Below, piece by piece: positions 1 through 9,206 of a DNA stretch of 64,000 nucleotides. The DNA lies in the NCBI RefSeq assembly GCF_040822085.1, contig NZ_CP162006.1, positions 1,984,001 through 2,048,000 on the forward strand, written 5' to 3'. A model generated the notes under the pieces. It saw only the letters and a list, made by a program, of their open reading frames with translations. It ran no database searches and had not been told where the DNA came from. The position numbers were made by a program, and so were the translations under genes. This stretch comes from Rhodoferax sp. WC2427 (GTDB lineage Bacteria; Pseudomonadota; Gammaproteobacteria; Burkholderiales; Burkholderiaceae_C). The stretch's first letter is position 1. Every line of letters starts with the position of its first letter.

Positions 1-1
1 A

Positions 2-163
2 AGTGAGGAAATCCGGGCCGGCAAGGAGCAGTTGCGGCACATCAGAGAGCAGTTGGTCCGTGTGGAACAGTACGCTGCCATGCATCCTGAGCCATGGCAA
101 GGTCCGGAGCGGCGGGTTGCGAACAGGCGGCGAGAGGGACCCAGTTCAGAAGCCAGTCTCTGA
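2..163 (+). CDS. C-terminal fragment of an unidentified protein
   Basis: An open frame enters from the left edge and stops at 161-163, giving 53 residues of a C-terminus. It is rich in Arg, Glu and Gln and reads like an alpha-helical segment followed by a charged, disordered tail. No start codon or domain is visible, so no function can be assigned. The frame ends 64 bp before the convergent tRNA gene. Its amino-acid balance looks more like real coding than the competing short frames here, but the evidence is weak. It could be the tail of a regulator or of a coiled-coil protein. Confidence 0.4.
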   Translation, partial: SEEIRAGKEQLRHIREQLVRVEQYAAMHPEPWQGPERRVANRRREGPSSEASL

Positions 164-227
164 ATCGACAGGCTGGTTCTTTGGGCGCCATGGCAAGCCG
201 CTGCATTGCAACGACCTGGTTTCTGTG

Positions 228-301
228 TGGAGCGGGTGAAGGGGATCGAACCCTCGTATCGAGCTTGGGAAGCTAGCGTTCTACCATTGAACTACACCCG
301 C
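228..301 (-). tRNA. tRNA-Gly (anticodon CCC)
   Basis: Read on the minus strand, a full cloverleaf is visible. It has a 7-bp acceptor stem GCGGGTG/CACCCGC, a D-arm GTTC/GAAC with the AATGGTA loop, anticodon loop TTCCCAA with anticodon CCC at 267-269, a short variable loop, a T-arm with TTCGATC, discriminator T and an encoded CCA at 228-230. The anticodon stem CTAGC/GCTCG has one T-C mismatch at the second pair (positions 28-42). The rest is standard for glycine tRNA. Confidence 0.93.
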
Positions 302-341
302 TGAGGTCACCGGATTATAGGGGCCATAAACCCCTGGTGTC

Positions 342-1640
342 CTAGTGTGTGACGTAGCCCATGGTCTGCGGCAGCCAGAGCACGATCTGGGGGAAGAAGG
401 TCATGGCGAGCAGCAGGCACAGCAGCATGAGCAGGAACGGCCATCCCTCTTTCATCATCTCGCCGATTGGAATGCCGGTGAGCGCCTTGGTGACAAACAG
501 CAGCATGCCAAACGGCGGGTGGATCAGGCCAATCATCATGTTGAGCACCACCAGCACCCCAAAGTGCACCAGATCCACGCCCAGCAGCTTGGCGGCGGGC
601 AAGAGCATGGGCACGAAGACCAGCAACAGCACCGACACATCCAGAAAGCAGCCCAGCACCAGGAACATCACGTTCACCAGCAGCAGAAACTGGATGCGCG
701 ACAGGTGCATGCCGTCTACCCACATCGCCATGCTTTGGGGCACTCCCTCGGCGGTGAACGCGTAGTTCAGCATGAAGGAGCCCGCCAGGATCAGGGTGAT
801 GACGGCGCTGCCGCGGGTGGATTCCATCACCACAGCCCAGAAGCTGCGCCAGGTCAGCGCCCGGAACACCACCGCCGCCAGAATGAGGGCATGGAACGCG
901 GCCACAGCGGCGGCCTCGGTGGGGGTGAAGGCCCCCGAGTAAATGCCACCCAGCAGCACGATCGGCATGGACAGGGGCAGGGCACCACGGAAGATCAGGC
1001 CCGCCCATTCGGAGCGCGGCACGGGTTCGTCGCGCGGCATATTGCGTTTGACGGCGATGATGTGCACCACCCCCATCATCAGCCCGGCCATCAGAAAGCC
1101 CGGCACCACGCCGCCCAGAAACAGCGCGCCCACCGACGCGCCCGATACCAGCGCATAAATGACCATCGGAATGCTGGGCGGGATGATGGGCCCAAGCGTG
1201 GCGCTGGCCACCACTACGGCACCGGCAAAGCCGCGGGTGTACTCGGGCTTTTTCAGCATCTGGCGGATGGTGACCAGGCCCGGCCCGGCGGCATCGGCAA
1301 TGGCGCTGCCGCTCATGCCCGAGAAGATCACGCTGACCAGAATGTCCACCTGCGCCAGGCCACCGCGCATGCGGCCCACCAGAATGCGGCAGAAGTCAAA
1401 AATCCGCTCGCTCACTGTGCCCGCATTCATGATGTTGGCGGCAAACACAAACAGCGGCACCGCCAACAGCACATAGCTGTTGTACAGGCCGTTGCCTACC
1501 TGCTCGGCCACCAGGCCCACATCCTGGCCTTTGGCCAGCAGGTAGGCAATGCCGGCGGCCAGCATGGAAAAACCGATGGGCATACGCAGCAGCAAGCCGC
1601 CCACCAGCACGGCAACGAGGATCCAGATTCCAGAGGTCAT
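342..1640 (-). CDS. dctM: TRAP transporter large permease (DctM family)
   Basis: This is the 432-residue large membrane subunit of a tripartite ATP-independent periplasmic transporter. It couples ion flow to uptake of an organic acid delivered by the binding protein DctP. About twelve hydrophobic segments span the protein. The conserved SGSAIADAAGPG stretch lies near residue 120 and PPSIPMVIYA near 160, both typical of DctM. The ATG at 1640 was chosen because it overlaps the dctQ stop in an ATGA junction; a longer upstream frame is only the shadow of dctQ. It is the last gene of the GntR-lyase-dctPQM operon. The substrate is not deducible from this subunit. Confidence 0.93.
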   Translation of the reverse strand: MTSGIWILVAVLVGGLLLRMPIGFSMLAAGIAYLLAKGQDVGLVAEQVGNGLYNSYVLLAVPLFVFAANIMNAGTVSERIFDFCRILVGRMRGGLAQVDILVSVIFSGMSGSAIADAAGPGLVTIRQMLKKPEYTRGFAGAVVVASATLGPIIPPSIPMVIYALVSGASVGALFLGGVVPGFLMAGLMMGVVHIIAVKRNMPRDEPVPRSEWAGLIFRGALPLSMPIVLLGGIYSGAFTPTEAAAVAAFHALILAAVVFRALTWRSFWAVVMESTRGSAVITLILAGSFMLNYAFTAEGVPQSMAMWVDGMHLSRIQFLLLVNVMFLVLGCFLDVSVLLLVFVPMLLPAAKLLGVDLVHFGVLVVLNMMIGLIHPPFGMLLFVTKALTGIPIGEMMKEGWPFLLMLLCLLLAMTFFPQIVLWLPQTMGYVTH

Positions 1641-2116
1641 AGTCGTAACTCCGCTTCCAAGCCAATGCCGCGCACGGCGTTCCAGATGGCCCAGGCGCTG
1701 CGGATGACCAGGGCGATCAACAACAGCACGAACGGCAGAAAAATCCACATGAAGGAGACGCCCAGCACTGGCGAGCCTTCGCGGGACATGAAGTGCACAT
1801 AGTCCCAGCTGGCCGGAATGGCCACCAGCGACAACCCACCCAGCATCAGATTGCCCACGATGCGCATCACCTGGCGGGTGCGGTAGTTCACGCTGTTCCA
1901 CAGCAGGTCGAACACCACGTGCTCGCGCTCGGGTACCACGGTGGCAGCGGCCCAGAGGATGACCCAGACGTACAGAATCACGGCGGCCTCATCGGTCCAG
2001 GGCAGCGGCTTGTTGAAGCCGAAGCGCGCCGTGATCTGGACGATGAAGACGACGAACAGCGTCAGAAAAAGGCCGCCACCCAAAATGTTGGCGGCCTGTT
2101 GCAATCTGCGTAGCAT
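1637..2116 (-). CDS. dctQ: TRAP transporter small permease (DctQ family)
   Basis: This 159-residue integral membrane protein has four hydrophobic segments and the small-subunit signature around FGFNKPLPWTDEAA near residue 35. It is the partner of DctM in the TRAP transporter. It starts 15 bp after the dctP stop and its own stop overlaps the dctM start by 4 bp, which implies translational coupling of the two membrane subunits. Length and topology are normal for the family. Confidence 0.92.
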   Translation of the reverse strand: MLRRLQQAANILGGGLFLTLFVVFIVQITARFGFNKPLPWTDEAAVILYVWVILWAAATVVPEREHVVFDLLWNSVNYRTRQVMRIVGNLMLGGLSLVAIPASWDYVHFMSREGSPVLGVSFMWIFLPFVLLLIALVIRSAWAIWNAVRGIGLEAELRL

Positions 2117-2131
2117 ACGGGTGGCCGTGGC

Positions 2132-3142
2132 TTACTTGGTCGCGTTGATGCGGTCCAGCAAGCCCTTGGGCCAGACCTTGGCGTAGTCCGAGGCCTGGTA
2201 GGTGGCTTGCACCGACTTGCGAAACGCCTCGACATCGGGCGTATTGACCTGCAGGCCCTCTTTCTTGAAGAACTCCACCAACTGGCTCTCTTCCTTGAGC
2301 CGGTTTTCGTTGTTATAGGCCGCTGCAGCCTGGGCGGCGGCGGTGACCTTTTGCTTCTGCGCTGCGGTCAGGGCATTGAAGCTTTTGGTGGAGATCGCAA
2401 TGAAGATGCCGTCCACCAGGTGGCTGGTCATCACGATCTGCTTGGTCACCTCGTAGAACTTGGCGGCGCGTACCGAGGGCAGCGGGTTGTCCTGGCCGTC
2501 AATGGTGCCGGTTTTCAGGCCCATGTAGACCTCGCCAAAAGCCAGCGGTGTGGCGGTGGCGCCCAGTGCCTCGCCCAGGAACAACCACTCCTTGGAGCCG
2601 GGCATGCGCAGCTTCACGCCTTTGAGGTCGGCAGGGACTTTGACTGGCTTGGCTTCGCGCAGGTTGATCTGGCGGGTGCCCAGGTAGACGGTGGCCAGCG
2701 GGGTGATGTCCATCTTTTCAGATACCAGCTTGAACAGCTCGGCACCGATAGGGCCGTTGAAAATTTTCTGCTGCTGCTCAGGGTCGCGCACCACGTAGCC
2801 CGCGGTGAAGATGGAGAACTCGGGCACCAGTTTGGCGATGTCAAAGGCCGAGATGCTGGACAGCTCCAGGTTGCCGCGCGCCATGGCTGTAGGCTCCGTC
2901 CCTTGCTTGAAAAGCGTGGCGTTCAGGTTGATCTGCACGTCAAATTCGCCGGGCGCGGTCTTTTCCAGCTGCTCTTTGAACACGGTCCACATCTTGGCGT
3001 GCCAGTCGTCCGGCACGGCGGGGGTGGAGATGCGCAGCACCGTCTTGGTTTGCGCCAAGGCTGGCAGAGTGGGCAGGGCGCTGGCGCCCAGGGCGGCTGC
3101 AGCGCCCAGCAGGGTGCGGCGGTTCAGGATGGATGGGGTCAT
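2132..3142 (-). CDS. dctP: TRAP transporter periplasmic binding protein (DctP family)
   Basis: This 336-residue protein captures the solute in the periplasm and hands it to DctQM. The N-terminus NRRTLLGAAAALGASALP resembles a twin-arginine type signal ending at ALAQ near residue 31. The mature part shows the DctP pattern, including an Arg-containing LRMPGSKEW near residue 180 and TIDGQDNPL near 220. A strong ribosome site (AAGGAG) precedes the ATG at 3142. It lies 43 bp after the lyase gene in the same operon. The ligand is probably a carboxylic or sugar acid, because DctP sites usually bind a carboxylate through arginine; this is inference. Confidence 0.92.
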   Translation of the reverse strand: MTPSILNRRTLLGAAAALGASALPTLPALAQTKTVLRISTPAVPDDWHAKMWTVFKEQLEKTAPGEFDVQINLNATLFKQGTEPTAMARGNLELSSISAFDIAKLVPEFSIFTAGYVVRDPEQQQKIFNGPIGAELFKLVSEKMDITPLATVYLGTRQINLREAKPVKVPADLKGVKLRMPGSKEWLFLGEALGATATPLAFGEVYMGLKTGTIDGQDNPLPSVRAAKFYEVTKQIVMTSHLVDGIFIAISTKSFNALTAAQKQKVTAAAQAAAAYNNENRLKEESQLVEFFKKEGLQVNTPDVEAFRKSVQATYQASDYAKVWPKGLLDRINATK

Positions 3143-3185
3143 GGTTGTCTCCTTGGGATTATTTGAAATGTCGGCCAGCGGGCGG

Positions 3186-4100
3186 TTACACGTGGTCCAG
3201 CGCCGCGCCCAGTGCCCGGTAACCGTCGCGCACGGTTTGCAGCTCGTCGCTGTCCAGCGGGCTCAGGGGCGCACGCATGTGCAGCCAGGCTGCATCGCCG
3301 GTTTGCTCGGCCAGCATGGCCTTGTAGACGCCCACGAAAGGCATCCCCGGTTTGGCCGACAGCAGGGCTAGGAGGTCAGTGATCAGCTTTTCGTCGGCAG
3401 CGGCCACTGCAGCGGGCGCGTCCATCACCCGGCGCATCAGGCGCGGAGCGATATTGGCCAGTCCATTGATGGAGCCAGAACCGCCCTGGCACAGGGTGGG
3501 GGCCACGTGCAGCTCGGCACCTACCAGAATGGCCAGCGCCGGGAAGGCCTGGGCCAGCGCCAGCGAATGCGCCAGGTCGCCGCTACTGTCCTTCACGCCC
3601 ACCACCTGCCCGGGGTGGCGCTGCACCAACTCGGCAATGGCGGCGTGCGAGAAGCCGAAGGTGCTCATGAAGGGGAAGTGGTAGAGCAACAGCTTCAGGC
3701 CGTCGTCGCCGATGCCGCGCACCACCTGCGACACGGATTCCACAATGCCTGCATCGCGCGGCTGGTTGAAGAAGAACGGCGGCATCAGCATCTGGCGGTG
3801 CACACCCAGGCGGCTGGCGTGCTGGCCCAGCGTGATCGCGTCGCCCAGGGCCAGCGCAGTGATGGTAACGATGACCTGGTCGGGCCGGATGCCGCTGCCC
3901 AGCATGGATTCGAGCAGGCCGGTGCGCTCGGCAATGGTGAAGGCCGGGCCTTCGCCGGTGGTACCAAACAGGGTGATGCCGTCGCACCCGGCTTGCAGCA
4001 TGCGCTGGGCGTGGGCGACGGCGCGGGGCGTGTCGAGTGCGCCGGTGGGGCTGACGGGTAGCAGCAACGCAGGCCAGAGGCCATGGATATCAGGGTTCAA
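3186..4100 (-). CDS. dihydrodipicolinate synthase / N-acetylneuraminate lyase family protein
   Basis: This is a 304-residue class I aldolase-type lyase. It shows the pyruvate-binding GTTGEG (46-51), the catalytic tyrosine in LLLYHFP (Tyr140) and the Schiff-base lysine in GVKDSSGD (Lys170). The start is taken as TTG at 4100, preceded by AAGGAG at good spacing; it overlaps the end of the GntR gene by 11 bp. Members cleave or form 2-oxo acids (keto-deoxy sugar acids, sialic acid, hydroxyproline products). Being co-transcribed with a TRAP carboxylate transporter and a GntR regulator, it probably degrades the imported acid rather than making lysine. The exact substrate is unknown. Confidence 0.88.
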   Translation of the reverse strand: MNPDIHGLWPALLLPVSPTGALDTPRAVAHAQRMLQAGCDGITLFGTTGEGPAFTIAERTGLLESMLGSGIRPDQVIVTITALALGDAITLGQHASRLGVHRQMLMPPFFFNQPRDAGIVESVSQVVRGIGDDGLKLLLYHFPFMSTFGFSHAAIAELVQRHPGQVVGVKDSSGDLAHSLALAQAFPALAILVGAELHVAPTLCQGGSGSINGLANIAPRLMRRVMDAPAAVAAADEKLITDLLALLSAKPGMPFVGVYKAMLAEQTGDAAWLHMRAPLSPLDSDELQTVRDGYRALGAALDHV

Positions 4101-4875
4101 GAGGTGCTCCTTGGGGTTGGGTAGGGGTACGGGGGAGGGTGTTGGCTGCCGAAGGCCGGTCGCTGCGCATCGGCTCCAGGGGGGTGTCAACCACGCGGCT
4201 GCGGGCGCTGTGGATGTGGGCCTCCAGCAGTTCGACCGCCAGCGGGGCATTGCGGCTGCGCAGGGCATCGATGAAACGCAGGTGCTCCTGCATGGCGGGA
4301 ATCAGGCGGCTAGGGGTGATTACGCTGTGCTCCAGCTTGATCAGGCGCACGCGCAGGCTGTTGACGCGGTACATCTCGGAAATGATGTCGTTGCCCAGCG
4401 CGTCCACCATGCGGTCGTGCAGGCCCCAGTCCACGGCCTGGGCATCGTCGAGCAGGCGGTGGTCGTCCAGTGCATTGGAAGCATGGGCTCGCTCCAGGAT
4501 CTGCCGGTGGCTGGCCTCAATGGCGGCCAGCTCCTCGTCGCTGGCGCTGTGCGCAAAGTGCCGCACCGCTTCGCACTCGACCATGGAGCGCACCTGGAAG
4601 GCATTGCGGATCAGTTTCAGGTCTACCGGCGTGACCTGCAGGCCGCGCTGGGGCACGGTCTTCAGCAGGCCGCCCGCTTCCAGTCGGGGAATCATCTCGC
4701 GCACTGCACCCAGTGGCATGTCCAGCAGCAGCATCAATTCGCGCTGCGAAATGAACTGCCCCGCGCGGATGCCACCCGTGAAAATCTGTTGCGTGAAGCC
4801 CTGGTAGGCGCGGGCACGCTGGCTCGTCATGTTGGCATACATCGGGGGGGTGGCGGGCTGCGTCATGGGTGACAT
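4090..4875 (-). CDS. GntR-family transcriptional regulator with FCD domain
   Basis: This 261-residue regulator has an N-terminal winged helix (about residues 22-85, with SQRELMLLLDMPLGAVREMI as recognition region). A C-terminal FCD ligand-binding domain carries the expected metal/ligand residues in DWGLHDRM, EHLRFIDAL and EAHIHSAR. FadR-type FCD regulators usually sense an organic acid that is the substrate or an intermediate of the neighbouring pathway. It is the first gene of the operon with the lyase and TRAP genes and presumably controls it, probably including itself. An alternative ATG lies 15 codons further in. The last 30 residues are Pro- and Ser-rich and look disordered. Confidence 0.9.
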   Translation of the reverse strand: MSPMTQPATPPMYANMTSQRARAYQGFTQQIFTGGIRAGQFISQRELMLLLDMPLGAVREMIPRLEAGGLLKTVPQRGLQVTPVDLKLIRNAFQVRSMVECEAVRHFAHSASDEELAAIEASHRQILERAHASNALDDHRLLDDAQAVDWGLHDRMVDALGNDIISEMYRVNSLRVRLIKLEHSVITPSRLIPAMQEHLRFIDALRSRNAPLAVELLEAHIHSARSRVVDTPLEPMRSDRPSAANTLPRTPTQPQGAPLEP

Positions 4876-4898
4876 GTTAGCTCGTTCGCAGCACCCGG

Positions 4899-4936
4899 CA
4901 CCCCAGACAAACCCTGTGTTGGGCGGGTCTGGGGTG
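4899..4936. terminator. strong hairpin between two minus-strand operons
   Basis: A perfect 10-bp inverted repeat (CACCCCAGAC ... GTCTGGGGTG, 18-nt loop) lies just downstream of the patD stop and upstream of the GntR gene start. No clear T-run follows on the minus strand, so it may be a Rho-assisted or RNA-stabilising stem. It could equally act as a leader hairpin for the GntR operon. Confidence 0.5.
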
Positions 4937-4959
4937 ATCTACGGAAACAGAATCCGGAC

Positions 4960-6405
4960 CTAGCCCGCGTGCTTCACCATGACATGCCGCACGCAGCTGT
5001 AGTCTTCCAGCGCGTAGAGCGACATGTCTTTGCCGTAGCCCGAATGTTTCATGCCGCCATGCGGCATTTCCGACACCAGCATGAAGTGGGTGTTGACCCA
5101 GGTGCAGCCGTATTGCAGGCGCGAAGCCACCTGCATGGCCAGGCCAACATCGCGCGTCCAGACCGAGCTGGACAGGCCGTATTCAGAGTCGTTGGCCCAG
5201 GCGACGGCCTGGTCCACATCTTTGATGCGGGTGACGGACACCACCGGGCCAAAGACTTCGCTGCGCACGATTTCATCGTCCTGCCGCGCACCGGCCACCA
5301 CGGTGGGCTTGTAGAAAAAGCCCTTGCTGCCCCAGGCGGCGCCACCGGTGGTCACTTCCACATGGGGCAACTGCGCGGCGCGGTCGACAAAGCTGGCGAC
5401 GCGGTCGCGCTGGCGTGCTGAGATCAGCGGGCCCATTTCCACGCCCGGCTCCTGCTGCGTGCCCACCTTGATGCCGGAGACGGCGCTGCTCAGGTCGGCC
5501 ACCAGCCGCTCGTAAATCTTTTCGCCCGCGTAGATGCGGCAGGCGGCGGTGCAGTCCTGCCCGGCGTTGTAGTAGCCAAAGGTGCGCAGGCCTTCGACCA
5601 CGCTGGGCAGGTCGGCATCGTCGAGCACGATCACCGGGGCTTTGCCGCCCAGTTCCAGGTGGGTGCGTTTGATGCCACGGGCGGCGGTTTCCATGATCTT
5701 GCTACCGGTGGAGACATCGCCCGTCAGCGACGCCATGCGGATGCGCGGGTCGCGGATCAACGGGGCACCCACCGTGTCGCCCCGGCCACAGACGATGTTG
5801 ACCACACCCGGCGGCAAAATGTCGGCCAGCACCTCGCCCAGGCGCAGGGTGGTCAGCGGCGTGTTTTCCGAGGGCTTGAGCACCACGGTGTTGCCCATGG
5901 CGATGGCCGGGCCCAGCTTCCAGGCGGCCATCATCAAGGGGTAGTTCCAGGGGGCGATGGAGGCGACCACGCCCAGCGGATCGCGCCGCACCATGCTGGT
6001 GTGCCCGGCCAGGTACTCGCCCGCCAGCGGCCCCGACAGGTTGCGCAGTGCCCCGGCAAAGAAGCGGAACACGTCGGCAATCGCCGGTATCTCGTCGTTG
6101 CGCGCAGCGCTCAGCGGTTTGCCGCAGTTCAGCGACTCCAGCGCGGCAAATTCATCGCCGTGGGACTCAATCGCGTCGGCGATCTGCAGCAGGTAGGCGC
6201 TGCGCTCACGCGGGGTGAGTGCGGCCCAGGCCGGAAATGCCTGGCTGGCGGCATCCACAGCCAGGCGCAACTGGTCGGCGCTGGCTTCGCGCACTTCGCA
6301 CAGCACTTCGCCGGTGGAGGGGTTGAGCACGTTTTCCGCGCGGCCTTCGCCGGTGACGGTGCTGCCGTTGATCAGCAACTGGGTGGGAAATCGTTGTACG
6401 GCCAT
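4960..6405 (-). CDS. patD: gamma-aminobutyraldehyde dehydrogenase (YdcW/PatD type)
   Basis: This 481-residue NAD-dependent aldehyde dehydrogenase oxidises 4-aminobutanal, made from putrescine, to GABA in the cytoplasm. The catalytic glutamate in LELGGKAP (near 253) and the catalytic cysteine in [16 protein letters not shown] (near 287) are both present; the latter context is characteristic of YdcW-type enzymes. It is the last gene of a run whose order SBP-ATPase-permease-permease-dehydrogenase matches E. coli ydcSTUV-ydcW. That context supports the aminobutyraldehyde assignment over betaine aldehyde or a general aldehyde role. Length matches the family (474 in E. coli). Confidence 0.88.
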   Translation of the reverse strand: MAVQRFPTQLLINGSTVTGEGRAENVLNPSTGEVLCEVREASADQLRLAVDAASQAFPAWAALTPRERSAYLLQIADAIESHGDEFAALESLNCGKPLSAARNDEIPAIADVFRFFAGALRNLSGPLAGEYLAGHTSMVRRDPLGVVASIAPWNYPLMMAAWKLGPAIAMGNTVVLKPSENTPLTTLRLGEVLADILPPGVVNIVCGRGDTVGAPLIRDPRIRMASLTGDVSTGSKIMETAARGIKRTHLELGGKAPVIVLDDADLPSVVEGLRTFGYYNAGQDCTAACRIYAGEKIYERLVADLSSAVSGIKVGTQQEPGVEMGPLISARQRDRVASFVDRAAQLPHVEVTTGGAAWGSKGFFYKPTVVAGARQDDEIVRSEVFGPVVSVTRIKDVDQAVAWANDSEYGLSSSVWTRDVGLAMQVASRLQYGCTWVNTHFMLVSEMPHGGMKHSGYGKDMSLYALEDYSCVRHVMVKHAG

Positions 6406-6439
6406 GGTGGAGCTTCCAGGAGGTGGGTGGAGGGGTAAA

Positions 6440-7240
6440 TCATTGCGCGCCGGGGCTGGTGTCGGTGTCGCGGGTCAGCCGCCAGGCCAGCAGGATCAAG
6501 GGCATGGTGAGCAGCATCACGGCCATGGCGACCACATTGGTTACCGCCACTTCGCGGGGGCGGCTCAACTGGTTCAGCAGCCACAGCGGCAGGGTCTTCT
6601 CGCTGCCAGAGGTAAAGGTGGTGACGATCAGCTCGTCCACCGACAAGGCAAAGGCCAGAATGCCGCCCGCCAGCAGCGCCGTGCCCAGCTGGGGCAGGAT
6701 GATGTAGCGCAGGGTGGTCAGGGTGTCGGCACCCAGGTCCATCGAGGCCTCGACCAGCCGCGCAGGCAGGCGGCGCAACCGGGCGACCACGTTGTTGTGC
6801 ACCACCACCACGCAAAATGTGGCGTGGCCCACGGCAATGGTCCAGAAACCGGGGTTCACGTCCATCAGCTTGAAGGCCGCCAGCAGGGCCAGGCCGGTGA
6901 CGATGCCGGGCAGCGCAATCGGCAGGATCAGCAGGGTGGTGAAGCCGTCCTTGCCAAAAAAGCGGTCGCGGTTCAAAGCTGCCGCCGTCATCGTGCCCAG
7001 CACCATGGCGACCAGGGTGGCCATGGCCGCCACGCCCATCGACAGGCTGATGGCCTGCAGGATGTCTTCGCGCTCCCAGGCGCGGGCGAACCAACGCAGC
7101 GTGAGCCCGCGCAGCGGGAAGCTGTAGCCGCCGTCATCGCTGTTGAAGGCATACACCACGATGAACAGCAGGGGCAGGTGCAAGAACGCCAGCCCCGCAT
7201 AGGCCGCCGCGCGCAGCAGGTGTGCGGATTTAAAGCGCAT
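6440..7240 (-). CDS. ydcV: polyamine-type ABC transporter permease YdcV
   Basis: This 266-residue inner-membrane permease has six predicted hydrophobic helices and the EAA loop near residue 150 ([20 protein letters not shown]). It forms the channel with YdcU. It overlaps the end of ydcU by 11 bp and is followed by patD after 34 bp. Length matches E. coli YdcV (264). It belongs to the spermidine/putrescine PotC-like branch. Substrate specificity (putrescine or another polyamine-like amine) is inferred from operon context. Confidence 0.9.
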   Translation of the reverse strand: MRFKSAHLLRAAAYAGLAFLHLPLLFIVVYAFNSDDGGYSFPLRGLTLRWFARAWEREDILQAISLSMGVAAMATLVAMVLGTMTAAALNRDRFFGKDGFTTLLILPIALPGIVTGLALLAAFKLMDVNPGFWTIAVGHATFCVVVVHNNVVARLRRLPARLVEASMDLGADTLTTLRYIILPQLGTALLAGGILAFALSVDELIVTTFTSGSEKTLPLWLLNQLSRPREVAVTNVVAMAVMLLTMPLILLAWRLTRDTDTSPGAQ

Positions 7241-8183
7241 TGAAGGCCCCGAGTCGGCGTGCCACGCCGAGGTAGAGGGTGATCAGCACAATCGGCACGC
7301 AGGTAAAAGCCGCCGCCATCGGCAGGTTGCCAATCGTGCCCTGCAAGGTGTAGACCATGCTGCCGATATACAGGCCGGACGGGCCCACCAACTGCGGGAT
7401 GATGTAGTCGCCCAGGGTCAGCGAGAAGGTGAAGATCGAGCCCGCCACCACACCCGGAAATGCCAGCGGCCAGAGCACGGTGCGAAAGGTTTGCCATGGT
7501 TTGGCCCCCAGATCGGCCGAGGCCAGCAGCAAGTTGCCCGGCACGCGCTCAATGGCGGCCTGGATGGGCAGCACCATGAACGGCAGCCAGATGTAGGTAA
7601 ACACCAGAAACCGCCCCAGGTTCGAGGTGGCCAGTGTCTCACCGCCGATGGCCGGGATGTTCAGCACCGCCTGCAGCACGCCGCGCAGGCCCAGGTGGTC
7701 CAGTACCCAATAGACCACGCCCCCCTGCGCCAGCAGCACCGTCCAGGCATAGGCCTTGACGATGTAGCTGGCCCACATGGGCAGCATCACGCCCACGTAG
7801 AAAAAGCCTTTTTCCCAGCCCCTGGCGTAGTGGGCCATGTAGTAGGCCATCGGGAAACCCAGCACCACTGTGCCCAGGGTCACGGCCATGGCCATGGACA
7901 GGGTGCGCAGCACGATGTCCAGGTTGGCGGCGACCAGCAGGTCCTGGAAGTTTTGGCTGGTCAACTCGGGCGTGACCGACATGGCCAGGTCGTCGAAGGT
8001 GAATACGCTTTGTACCAGTAGCGTGAGCAGCGAGCCCACGTAAACCACGCCAAACCACAACAGCGGCGGAGTCAGCAACAGCAGCAGCGTGAGGTTGCGG
8101 CGCTGGTACAACAGGTTAGACAGGCGGCGGCGCAGCCCGCCCTGGGTGGCCGCCAGCGGGGGCATGGCGAGGGTCTCAGGCAT
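7230..8183 (-). CDS. ydcU: polyamine-type ABC transporter permease YdcU
   Basis: This 317-residue PotB-like permease has an N-terminal cytoplasmic stretch, a first helix near residues 30-55, a large periplasmic loop and an EAA motif near residue 240 ([19 protein letters not shown]). It starts 8 bp before the end of the ATPase gene and overlaps ydcV by 11 bp, so these genes are tightly coupled. Length agrees with E. coli YdcU (313). Confidence 0.9.
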   Translation of the reverse strand: MPETLAMPPLAATQGGLRRRLSNLLYQRRNLTLLLLLTPPLLWFGVVYVGSLLTLLVQSVFTFDDLAMSVTPELTSQNFQDLLVAANLDIVLRTLSMAMAVTLGTVVLGFPMAYYMAHYARGWEKGFFYVGVMLPMWASYIVKAYAWTVLLAQGGVVYWVLDHLGLRGVLQAVLNIPAIGGETLATSNLGRFLVFTYIWLPFMVLPIQAAIERVPGNLLLASADLGAKPWQTFRTVLWPLAFPGVVAGSIFTFSLTLGDYIIPQLVGPSGLYIGSMVYTLQGTIGNLPMAAAFTCVPIVLITLYLGVARRLGAFNAL

Positions 8184-9204
8184 CCAGCGCCACCATGTGC
8201 TCTGGGGCCCAATGCAGGGCCAGTGCGCCTCCTGGCGCGGTGTGGGCCGCCAGAGCGCTGGCGGCCTCGTGGTCCTGCTGCAGGGCGGTGATCATCTGGT
8301 CGCCGACCTGGATTTCCAGGCGCTGCGCGGCCCCCAGAAACTGCACCGCCACCAGCGTGCCTTCCACCTGCAGGCGGCCCGCTGGCGCGGCGGCTCCTGC
8401 GGCGGCGACGGTGATGTGCTCCTGGCGCACGGCAAACGCCTGGCTGGTACCGGTAATGCGCTGCGCCAGGGCGGCATCCACCACATTCGCGCTGCCCACA
8501 AAGTTGGCCACAAAACGGGTGCGCGGCTGGCGGTAGAGCTCGCGCGGCGTGGCGATCTGCTCGATCTGCCCGCGGTTGAAGACGGCGATGCGGTCGGACA
8601 TCGACAGGGCTTCGCTCTGGTCGTGTGTTACGTACACAAAGGTGATCCCCAGCTTGCGGTGCAGCACTTTCAGCTCCACCTGCATTTGCTCGCGCAGCTT
8701 CAGGTCCAGCGCGCCCAGGGGTTCGTCCAGCAGCAGGATGCGGGGCCGGTTGACCAGTGCGCGGGCCAGCGCCACCCGCTGGCGCTGGCCGCCGGAGAGC
8801 TGGGCCGGGGTGCGCAGCGCGTGGTCGGGCAGGGCCACCATGTCGAGTGCTTCGCGGGCCTTGGTGTGGCGCTGCGCCAGGGGCATCTTGCGCACCATCA
8901 GTCCGTAGGCCACGTTGTCCAGCACGTTCATGTGCGGAAACAGGGCGTAGTCCTGGAACACGGTGTTCACGTCACGCGCATAGGGCGGCGTGCCCGCGGC
9001 TTCCTGGCCAAACAGTGTCAGGCTGCCGCTGCTGGGCTGCTCGAAGCCCGCCATCAGGCGCAGCGAGGTGGTTTTGCCGGAGCCCGAAGGCCCCAGCATC
9101 GAGAAGAACTCGCCCTCCTGCACCGTGAAGCTCACCCTGTCCAGCGCCTTGACGCTGCCGTAGTGGCGCGACACGCCGCTAAAGGCTATGGCCTCCTGCC
9201 CCAC
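8176..9204 (-). CDS. ydcT: polyamine-type ABC transporter ATP-binding protein YdcT
   Basis: This 342-residue ATPase drives the YdcUV channel. Walker A (GPSGSGKT) is near residue 41, the signature [15 protein letters not shown] near 138, Walker B ([12 protein letters not shown]) near 160 and the switch histidine in YVTHDQSEA near 193. The C-terminal 100 residues form an OB-fold regulatory domain as in PotA. The start is placed at GTG 9204, two bases after the ydcS stop, giving a length close to E. coli YdcT (337). A longer frame upstream is only a shadow of ydcS. The GTG start lacks an obvious separate ribosome site, which fits coupled translation. Confidence 0.88.
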   Translation of the reverse strand: MGQEAIAFSGVSRHYGSVKALDRVSFTVQEGEFFSMLGPSGSGKTTSLRLMAGFEQPSSGSLTLFGQEAAGTPPYARDVNTVFQDYALFPHMNVLDNVAYGLMVRKMPLAQRHTKAREALDMVALPDHALRTPAQLSGGQRQRVALARALVNRPRILLLDEPLGALDLKLREQMQVELKVLHRKLGITFVYVTHDQSEALSMSDRIAVFNRGQIEQIATPRELYRQPRTRFVANFVGSANVVDAALAQRITGTSQAFAVRQEHITVAAAGAAAPAGRLQVEGTLVAVQFLGAAQRLEIQVGDQMITALQQDHEAASALAAHTAPGGALALHWAPEHMVALDA

Positions 9205-9206
9205 CT

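Noticed and set aside
345..1802. A 485-codon frame opposite the TRAP permease
   Set aside because: His/Gln-rich translation and no ribosome site; shadow of dctM and dctQ.
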